64,000 nt of DNA from Eucalyptus grandis (taxonomy: Eukaryota; Streptophyta; Magnoliopsida; Myrtales; Myrtaceae). Below, one piece after another: positions 38,785 through 47,500 of this stretch. The notes under the pieces were generated by a model. The model made no database searches, was not told the DNA's origin, and was given only the letters and a program-made list of their open reading frames with translations. Position 1 is the first letter of the stretch. Each line of letters opens with the position of its first letter. The stretch covers positions 32,837,803-32,901,802 of the forward strand of contig NC_052619.1 in NCBI RefSeq assembly GCF_016545825.1, in the 5' to 3' direction. Both the position numbers and the translations under genes were made by a program.

Positions 38785-39480
38785 TATTAATGTGAATTGG
38801 TCGCATCTAATGTGGTTAATAATAGAAATGAAAAGTATTAATGCTGCTGTTGAGCAGGCCTGAGAAAAATCAGGCAAAGCACATGCCTGACAAGCACATA
38901 AAATGAAGTGAGTATATGCTGCTTAAGCCTTGAAGAGGAAAAAAAGAAGTGAGCATACAGAATCATCATTGGAGAATCCACTGTAACCCCTCTGGTGTAT
39001 AGTCATAGAATCAGCCATGGAAAGGTGAAAGCTTGATGGCAAAGTGTCAGTGCACACACTTCCATTCCTCAAACTTTTGCTTGAAAATTATTTTCTTTGT
39101 ATGCGCTTCATTTTGCTTGTGTATACTTCCAGTGGCATTTTATGAAAGTTTAGTCAAAATATCTCACTATTAATGTGAATAGGTATACGCTGCTTTTAAT
39201 GCCCTCTGGTTAGTCATAACAGAAATGTGAAAAAGTGATGGCAAATAATTTGCTGCTGTTGAGCAGGCGTTTAATGTGGTTAATAATAGAAATGAAAATA
39301 AAAAGGCCTGATAAAAATCAGGCAAAGCACATGCCTGACAAGCGCATAAAATGAAGTGAGTATATGCTGCTTAAGCCTTGAAGAGGAAAAAAGAAGAAGT
39401 GAGCATACAGAATCATTATTGGAGAACCCACTGTAGCCCATCTGGTGTATAGTCATTGAAGCACTCATGATTCATGGAAG
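38785..39480. repeat. Internal duplication in 3' flank of copy 1, spacing about 445 bp
   Basis: A block of about 200 bp with 'atcaggcaaagcacatgcct', 'gacaagc(a/g)cataaaatga' and 'agtgagcatacagaatcat' occurs at about 38785-39020 and 39275-39480. The same pair is found in unit 2, so it is older than the segmental duplication. It also contains the small hairpin GCCTGAT-AAAA-ATCAGGC. Confidence 0.8.
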
Positions 39481-39998
39481 CGAGCATACATATTTTGGAG
39501 AATCCACCGACACACGGTCTTGCTTTGTTATTGATAAAACTGCAAAGTCCGATGTATATTCGATCGAGTCTTGTTGTTCATGGAAGCAAGTATACACGAC
39601 TTTGCTCCCTGCTATCTATAAGGATGTTGAGTTTTTAAGGTAGCAAGCCTCTCCTGGCTTAGAAATTGGTGGGGTCGTTGCAGCTCATGTTTGGGAAGAG
39701 AGATGATAAGAGAGCACTGCATAGCCTTTCCCCGGACCCGAGTGACCATTTTTCTTTAGTCCCAGATTGGAGTTCGCGCATCGACGCAAATGCAGACCAC
39801 GAAGATGAACGAGTAACCTGAAGTTACTGTGTATGAACCCTTTATTCGGCACGACGGATGCAAGAAATTCGGTTACAAAGAGTTGCAGATCAACACCACC
39901 GGTTTAAACAAGCCTCCTCGTTACCTCTTTCTTAAGGAAATTGTTTCTCGTTTCAACCAAAAACAATGCTTCTCATTATTATAATAAGCGCAGTTGAA

Positions 39999-40053
39999 AC
40001 TTGACATTCTTGACTTTAGCCAAAAAAAAAAAAAAAAAACTTTACATTCTTGA
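39999..40053 (+). mobile_element. A-tailed retroposon stub with 15-bp target duplication (unit 1 only)
   Basis: ACTTGACATTCTTGA (39999-40013) and ACTTTACATTCTTGA (40039-40053) flank only 'ctttagcc' plus about 18 A. Unit 2 has the empty site at 48021-48035, with a single ACTTGACATTCTTGA and no insert. The stub therefore arrived after the duplication, or was lost from unit 2. Confidence 0.75.
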
Positions 40054-40142
40054 TCACAGTGTTGCACGGTCTAACTTATACCCATAAAGAAATTTTGCAT
40101 AAAGAACTGGTGGGGGACCCGACATATAATTGAACTCTTAAA

Positions 40143-40330
40143 AAGCTGAGGGCGGCCTGCTACTCGAAGAACTCGAGCGAGGACTCGAACTGGCTGCGGA
40201 CGAGGCCGAGCTCCGTCGCGTACCCCTCGGGGTCGCACTTCATCTTCGACTGGAGCGCCGTCAGGCTCAGCTTCTCGGAGCTCCGGCCGGACGCCGACAA
40301 GGCCTCCAGCGAGAGGCGTGCGGACGACAT
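40143..40330 (-). pseudogene. SDA1 exon 1 fragment at the duplication junction
   Basis: This is the second copy of the first part of SDA1 exon 1, with ATG at 40328-40330 on the minus strand. It follows SDA1 for 56 residues (MSSARLSLEALSAS...) with a few substitutions. It then stops at a TAG (40160-40162) where SDA1 has CAG. Just beyond, at 40143-40146, the sequence switches to the 3' end of unit 1. It lacks the other 14 exons and cannot make SDA1. It keeps a copy of the SDA1 promoter side, so it could still be transcribed. Confidence 0.9.
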
Positions 40331-40465
40331 CGCCGGCGGCGCGAACGGAGCTGCCGACTGCCAAGGAGGGAGTCCTTCTAAAAACCCTAGAGCCGGAAAA
40401 CCCCGGGCAGGGTGCGCTTGCCCTTTTCTTATACGTTCCGTTAATTAATCTACTTTATTAAAAAT

Positions 40466-41105
40466 AGGAAAAAGACCATCAAAAACCCCAAACTTTACCC
40501 AAAGTTACAAATTTGCTCCAAACTTTTTTTTTGTGACACGAAAAATCCCAAACTTTACAAAGTGACACATTTCTGCAGTTAAGAGCATTTTCGTCTTATT
40601 CTTTCGTTTTTTCTTATTCTTTTTCTTTTTCTTTTTTTTCTTCTTCCCTCCATCGGCCCCGGAGAGGGAAGCTTGCGCCGCGAGGGGCTGCCCTCGCCGG
40701 CGTCCGTGAGGGTCGCCCTTGCACAGGGCCGACGTCGGCAGGCCTCCCTCGCCGATCGGCGAGACACCCCTCGCGGCGTCTCGCGAGGCCGCCCTCGCCC
40801 GACGCAGTGAGAGCGGCTCTCGCCGGCCCCGCGAGGTGGCCCTCGCTTAGGACACCAGCCGGCGGAGGGAAGAAAGAAAAAAAAAAGAAAAAGAAAAAGC
40901 TTTTAAAAGTAAAAAAGACCAAAATGCCCATATGATTTAGGGTAAATGTGTTACACAATGAAAGTTCAAGGTTTTTGTGTCACAAATGAAAGATCAGGGT
41001 AAATGTGTCACAATTAGTAAATTTCGGGGTTTTTCATGTCACAAAAAAAGTTTTGGGTAAATTTGTTACTTTAGGCAAAGTTTAGGGTTTTTGGTGGTTT
41101 TTCCC
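40466..41105. mobile_element. 640-bp TIR element with 8-bp target duplication
   Basis: TTAAAAAT at 40458-40465 is repeated at 41106-41113. The element starts aggaaaaagaccatcaaaaa and ends ttttggtggtttttccc, and its long imperfect inverted ends also share 'ccaaactttacccaaagtta'/'taactttaggcaaagtttag'-type runs over about 150 bp. The interior is GC-rich low-complexity with 'ccctcgccg'/'gcgaggc' motifs. Unit 1 has no insertion at the matching point (about 34190-34200). It codes for nothing recognisable. The TIR length fits a MULE or hAT derivative; the superfamily is uncertain. Confidence 0.8.
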
Positions 41106-41594
41106 TTAAAAATATTTAAAAAGTGACATTAATATTTTTCTTAAATTTTAATTTAACGTGCAATATCATTTTTCAGTACAATTCTCTTTGTTTCGCAAAG
41201 CATAAATTATTTTAAAAAATTCTCTTAAATAATTGATCAATGAAAAAAATTACTTTTAATTGTTCATTTATTTTTATAAGTAATTATTACTAGAAAAATA
41301 TTTTTCAAATCATTTATTTTTTATAAAATTAACAAAATATAAACATTTAATACAAGATTTTGTTTGATCAAATGAGAGAGTTAGGATAAATTCATAAATT
41401 CATCATGAAATGACTCCCATACTTCTAATTTATTCAACAAAGTCCTCTACTTTTCAAAATAAAGATAAATCGGTTCTTCATATCACAAATTTACATAATT
41501 ATGCTATCTTTTCATTCATTTCTCAAATCAAAATGAAAATTAAGTATCTATCATTTTATTATTAGTATTTTACATTCTTGAATTTTTATAAAAG

Positions 41595-41780
41595 TCTTTT
41601 TTGTCGATCCAACTTTACTCTATTCTAACTTTTACTTTCTTAGACTTTTGTCCTCGCCTCCTTACGGGGCGTGGGAGTTGAAACCCACACTTAAAATTAA
41701 ATTGTCCCACCCCCACCTCCCCCCTTTCATGTTAGAAGAGTGGCGGCAAACCCCAGTGATTTTTATTTTATTAATAAAAG
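41595..41780 (-). mobile_element. SINE-like insertion, about 180 bp, reverse orientation
   Basis: Relative to unit 1, unit 2 has about 186 extra bases here, flanked by ATAAAAG at 41588-41594 and 41774-41780. Read on the minus strand the insert has 'gtgggtttcaactcccac', which resembles a pol III B-box, and ends 'ggatcgac' plus an A run. This order (promoter-like box, then A tail, then target repeat) fits a SINE. The A-box is not clear. Confidence 0.5.
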
Positions 41781-41890
41781 TTAAGATGGTTTCTATTTAC
41801 ATATAAATTAAATTATAATCTTGATGATGATAATAATAAAAGTAGAACCAAAAGTGTTCTCATGTATATGCAGACAGCATTTGTAATGAC

Positions 41891-42851
41891 CTATGAAACA
41901 CGAACACATTGCAGGTGCTTCTGTGTCGTGTCCGACACTCGACACGCTCGACACGCTGGTCACACGTATCGAATTTTTCGACACGTGGTCAACTTTTCTC
42001 GACACGCGTGTCCGGGAAGACAATGGAGGGTGGAGGCGAGGGCGAGGGAGAAGAGACAAGGTCACGAGTGACAGCGAGCTCGCCACGACGAGAGACAACC
42101 AGAGAAAGAGCAAAGACTGAGGTAAAGGCCACCACTCTATGATGCTACGATGGATCGACAACGAGGCTACAACTGCGAGGGAGAAAGGGCCAGAGGCAAG
42201 GCGGTGAACGATTGTGATGAGGACCGAGAGCAAGTAGAAATCGATAGGAAGAGGAGAGAAAGGGAGTTGTGGGGCGAGGAGGAGGAGGAGAAGGAGGGCG
42301 TTGGCTAGGGTTTTTGAGAAGGAAACTCAAAAAGAACGAAAATGGGATTTGGCATGATTTTTCATGTTGGAGGGAGGGAGGGGGAAGTGGTGGGGTAGGG
42401 AAAGAAAAGTGAAATAAATTTAGGAGTAGGGGAAAGAGACGAGGGAAAGAAGGGAGTGGGTTTTGGGGGTGGACCCCAAGGGGACTTTTTTTTTAATCAG
42501 AAAAATAAATGAATTAGATTAAAAAGATTTCGAAAAATAAAAGTATTAAATGTTGAATGATGATAAATTTTGGTGATCATGTATTTATTTAAATAAGTTG
42601 ATTCTAATTTATTGTTAGTTATTAATTTCATCAATAATTTTTGTTAAAGTTAAAAACGTATTTCCAAACATGTATACGCATTAATTATGAATATGTCTTT
42701 TGAATGGATTTATTAATATTATTAATGTAAATTTATTGTAAACTCTTTTTTAATTAATTAATTATTTATAAATTTGAATTAAATTAATTAATGTATTGAA
42801 ATTTTTATTTTTATAAAATGACGTGTCCTAGTATCGCGGCTAAGCAGTAGC
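41891..42851. mobile_element. 961-bp insertion with 7-bp flanking repeat, unknown family
   Basis: TAATGAC at 41884-41890 and 42852-42858 flanks the insert; unit 1 has the single uninterrupted site 'gtaatgactgaatttctc'. The left part contains clustered cgacac/gtgtcg motifs (41925-42010), the middle is purine-rich, and the right part is very AT-rich. I see no TIRs, LTRs or coding sequence, so I cannot name the family. Confidence 0.7.
42767..42773 (+). promoter_or_regulatory. Candidate replacement TATA box for desulfhydrase copy 2
   Basis: TATAAAT lies inside the 961-bp insertion, 157 bp upstream of the copy 2 ATG. The ancestral box position now reads ATGTATATG (41862-41870) and is more than 1 kb from the ATG. 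Use as a promoter is inference. Confidence 0.3.
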
Positions 42852-42923
42852 TAATGACTGAATTTCTCCACATCTATTCCGTCTTCTCCGAAGCGCACGA
42901 AATTGGAGGAACGATTTTCAGGC

Positions 42924-43007
42924 ATGAAGCTGCAGCAACGTCTACCTCTTCCTCTTCCTATCTCATGCGGCTTTCGCTCTGCTTCCGCCCATCTTCCTCA
43001 CACCCCT

Positions 43008-43055
<48 letters not shown>

Positions 43056-46000
43056 AGCAACTGCTTTCCAATGGGAGTTCCTCACCTCTCCGTTGAACAA
43101 ACGTAGCTGGTCGTGCGGATGATTTTGGCGGCGTAACGCTTCTAGACTGTATTGGGTCGGCGCGTATTGATCAATCTGAGTTCGAGCGCTTCGCTCAACG
43201 TACAGTAGTAGTGAGTCTAGTGACTGGGTCGTGAAAAAGGAAGCAGCTTTCTGGGGAACACTAGTCGGAACTGGATCATTTCGGTGCTTTATATCTTTCC
43301 TCCGGTCTCGGCTCTTGAATTTTGAGTGTGTTCAGAAACTCCAACCTCGCCGCTAATTGTGGGTAGTAATTATATGTCTGCATCGCTTCCGTTGTCGGGT
43401 TTTGCTCCGCTAGGAATTGCACCCTATCTTCAAATGTGATTGAACAAGTTCTTTGACTCGGTCGCCAGGGGATTGCTGAAGCCAAACTGGCTTGCGAAGA
43501 ATTTGTTGCGAAACTCCTTGACCGGAGGTGGACGTTGCGCAACCCGGATACTAGAATCCAGCAGATAGTGTCGGCTCCTAAGCGAATCGAAGACGAGGAT
43601 GGGCCGTTGAAGGATAAGTCCTGGTTTAACATTCCGAATCCTTTGTTGGGTGATAAAATCACAGACAAGAGCGGTCCGGACTCTTCTTTCTATGTCATCA
43701 GGGACGACTTGCTCCATCCTCTAATCAATGGCAACAAAGCGAGGAAGCTGGACGCAGTGCTTCCTCTTCTGGAGGATCACTCGGTGACTGATGTGGTAAG
43801 ACCCCATTTACACGACTAAAGATCCATGTTTCTGTTTTTTCAAGTACTGTGTAGCTGGAAGCGTCTTCGGAATAATAATCTATTTGATTCTATTCTTGGA
43901 GCATAAGATTCTCAATTTGTATCATAACATGAATACGTTCTGCAGAATTTTGACTAAAGTATCTACAAGTTATCAAGTCAGTTATTCATCATTTATTATG
44001 CTTTTGCCGCTAGCCTCGTGCAATTCATTTCCGGGATCGTGGGATCCCTCTAAATTAATCTTTGACTTGTCCATTCAGATTCAATCATTTGTTTGACCAT
44101 GGAGTATGTCCATTCAATTCGCATGACATTCTGCTGGGACATTTTCTAGGTGACATGTGGAGGATGTCAAAGTGCACATGCAGCAGCTGTTGGTATTTTC
44201 CTTCTTCTGGAAATAATCACATTTATGTATTCTATGCAAAAAAATATTTCACATCAATACTTGAATTAGACAAGCAAGGAGAAGTAGGGAGAAAAAACAC
44301 ATTGGGTTAGCTACATCTGGAATTTCTTGACATTTTTGTGACATGAGTCCCTCACTTTCTGGATCTTCTAAATCTATGTTGTAAGTCAACTCTTTTGAGA
44401 CAGTAACAGTGGAAAACAAGTGAAATTAAAGGTAGAATCTTTGATGTTTCTGCAAAAAAGGTCTATCGTGAGTCATCATATCTTAACGATGTGCAATGGC
44501 AGCTGTTTCATGTGCAGAACGAGGACTAAGATCACATTTGCTTCTAAGAGGAGAGCAGCCTGATATTTTGACTGGATATAACCTGATTTCAACAATGTAT
44601 GGAAATGTCAAATATGTGCCCAGGTCTGTTTATGCCAATAGAGAAGAAACTCTAAAGACCCATGCAAGTTCAGTGGCAGGTGGAAATGGATGCGTTCTTT
44701 CACTGTCTGATATTCTTGAGGCTCCTTTGACTGAGCAAATTGTTAGCTCTTCCCATCCTATTTCAACTTCAATGGATGACCAGAGAAGTTTAGGAAACTT
44801 CTCAAGGAAGGTCGTAATCATGAATGAAGGAGCAGGAGATTCTATAGCATTATTAGGTAACACCTTTGTGGGCATAGACCTTGTGTTTCTGTCTGCATGT
44901 TTACTGGGTCCACTAATGTGCTTATCCATTGACACAAGCGTACAATAATTTGTGTTATTGTTGGTAAGAGATGCATCCGGGTTGGACAGTAGTGGCATGA
45001 TTGGGGGCTCCTGCATGCTGCAATGATTCATTTAAAAGATATCTGAAGGTGGTTTTTAGGTGCGTAAAATATTATATTGTTGATGTAAGTAGATATTAGT
45101 TTGCTCAATGAGTGCATCCTGATTTTGTCAAGAAAATGCGTGCCAATATGATCATTGTTTTCTTTGGGGGGCTTCAAACCATCATCCTGTCTTCTCTTTC
45201 CTTTGTAATTCAGATGATGATACTATTCTATTTTCTCTTAGGCGTCATTCGCTTGGTACATCACTTATCTCAAAGTCACTTGCTCGGAAAAGAGAAAACC
45301 ATGAAATTTGTTGTAGATGCTGGTACAGGGACTACGGCTGTTGGTCTAGGACTTGGAGCCATATATTTTGGGTGTGTTTCATCCTGAGTTATTTGTCTAT
45401 TCTTTTGATCAAGCTAACTATTATGATGATTGCATCAATTTTGAATTACTCAATTTAAACCACACTATTTGCACTTTGCCAAGTTGAGCCTCAATGAATG
45501 AGCTCAAGTGGTGACTTTTACTTTCCTCTCCATAGGCTCCCCTGGAAAATCACTGCTGTGATGCTGGCTGATACACTTGATAACTACAGAGAAAGGGAGA
45601 GGAGGTTGATCTCTGACTTCAAGAGGCATTTCAGATTTGATCTTGATCACGCCTTACGTGAAATTGACAGGGGAGCGGTGCACTGGGTGGAACGATATCA
45701 TCCAAGAAAGTAAGTAAATCTCCCTCTATAACATTTCCATTGGTTGTAGCAGATGCATTGCAATGAGACATATGGATAGTGCGCATATTTCAATCCCCTA
45801 CACCCTACCTTCATTTAGATGTACTTGTGCACTCGTAATGGTAAACAAGCTCATAATTTGCTTTGCCTATCAATTGATCATTCTGGGGATTTTGCCTTTT
45901 TTTCAGTTCTGGATGTGGATGTCCTCATCATGAATTCAGTGCCATAATGCTTTGATTGAACAGTTTATATAAACCTATCGTACAGCATGATACAAAACTG

Positions 46001-46734
46001 AGAGTCCTTGTTTAAATTAAATGCCTTTTAGCAATGGTTACTGCTTCCTTAGGCAAAATAACTGCCTTTTTTTAATCAATATTCAATAGTTGTTGTCTTG
46101 TCAACTTTATAGGCTGTTTCGTTTAGTATAATATGGTAATTGACATTTAAATCAGCAGCCATGTATCCATTGACTTTCACTCCATTAGTCAACACCTTAG
46201 TTTGACCAATGTCAACATCATCTTCATGTTTTCAGAAGACACTACTGTTTTAAGAAGACACTTCTTTTTATTTTTTTGGTCAAATGGAAGACACTACTTT
46301 AGACATAGCTTTTTTAGGAAATCTTCTTGTGACAATGTATTTGTATCTGCAAAGTCATATGCAGATTATTCTTTCTGGCTAAACCATGTCATAGCTATTC
46401 CTCACATACAGTGCTGATGACCCATATCCAGATTTTGCTGTAAGACTTTCTTGGGCGAAAACTGATACTTTGCAGATCTTGATGTAACTGTCTTCATAGA
46501 TTCGGCAATGTAATTAAAGGTGAAGTAGAAGTATGCCAGGAGATTACCCGGCAAACCGGTATTCTCGTGGATCCAGTTTATACTTTGGCAGCTTGGGAGC
46601 TGGCAAGTTTGCTTAGTGAAAAGGAAGCAAGAGGTGACGCAGAGGTCGTGATGCTCCACACTGGTGGCACGCTCGGCATGTTTGGACTAGCACAAAGATA
46701 TAAGTCCTATTTTCAGATGCTGAAAGATAGGTAG
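42924..46734 (+). CDS. D-CDES2: D-cysteine desulfhydrase 2-like PLP enzyme, copy 2 (449 aa, 7 exons)
   Basis: Exons 42924-43010, 43469-43795, 44150-44192, 44503-44856, 45242-45371, 45536-45709 and 46500-46734 join in frame (1350 nt). Exon sizes equal those of copy 1 except exon 1, which is 3 nt longer ([10 protein letters not shown] versus FRSSAHLPH). The predicted PLP lysine is K119 (NGNKARKLD), and all family motifs are kept, including [10 protein letters not shown] with Gly431. Substitutions against copy 1 are few (e.g. TLRNPD for TLPSPD, KLACEE for KLGCEE, MDDQR for MEDQR), so both probably make enzyme. Intron 1 opens with about twenty CT units. The upstream region is disrupted by the 961-bp insertion, so expression may differ from copy 1. 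Likely role is mitochondrial cysteine breakdown and H2S release, from family knowledge. Confidence 0.9.
43012..43052. repeat. (CT)n microsatellite at intron 1 donor, copy 2
   Basis: About twenty CT units start two bases after the exon 1/intron 1 boundary (CAG/GTCTCT). Copy 1 has only about seven at this place. Confidence 0.9.
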
Positions 46735-46864
46735 TTGAGCTGTTGAATAGTAAAACATGGGTTGTAATTGTGCAATTGTCCTCCCTAGTCTGGAAATCAT
46801 TCTTCTCATGGCAAGGTGAAAGCTTGATGGCGAAGTGTCAATGCATATTTTATGAAAGTTTCGT

Positions 46865-47500
46865 CGAAATATTAATGTGAATTGGTCGCATCTAATGTGG
46901 TTAATAATAGAAATGAAAAGTATAATTGCTGCTGTTGAGCAGGCCTGATAAAAATCAGGCAAAGCACATGCCTGACAAGCACATAAAATGAAGTGAGTAT
47001 ACGCTGCTTAAGCCTTGAAAAGGAAAAAAAGAAGTGAGCATACAGAATCATTATTGGACAATCCACTGTAACCCCTCCGGTGTATAGTCATTGAATCAGG
47101 CCATGGAAAGGTGAAAGCTCGATGGCAAAGTGTCAATGCATACACTTCGATTCCTCAAACTTTTGCTGGAAAAATTATTTTCTTTGTATGCACTTCATTT
47201 TGCATGTGTATACTTCCAGTGGCATTTTATGAAAGTTTCGTCAAAATATCTCACTATTAATGTGAATAGGTCGCATTTAATGTGGTTAATAATAGAAATG
47301 AAAAGTATAATTGCTGCTGTTGAGCAGGCCTGATAAAAATCAGGCAAAGCACTTGCCTGACAAGCACATAAAATGAAGTGAGTATATGCTGCTTAAGCCT
47401 TGAAGAGGAAAAAAGAAGAAGTGAGCATACAGAATCATTATTGGAGAACCCACTGTAGCCCCTCTGGTGTATAGTCATTGAAGCAGTCATGATTCATGGA
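46865..47500. repeat. Internal duplication in 3' flank of copy 2, spacing about 395 bp
   Basis: Same repeated block as in the 3' flank of copy 1, at about 46870-47080 and 47265-47480. Its presence in both units dates it before the segmental duplication. Confidence 0.8.

Larger units (their letters stand above)
33876..40142. repeat. Tandem segmental duplication, unit 1 (about 6.3 kb)
   Basis: The unit runs from inside SDA1 exon 1 (AAGC at 33876-33879) through the divergent promoter and desulfhydrase copy 1 to 40142. Unit 2 repeats the same order with high identity in exons and introns, differing by a few percent by eye. Unit 1 keeps the intact SDA1 gene because its sequence continues to the left. 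Confidence 0.9.
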
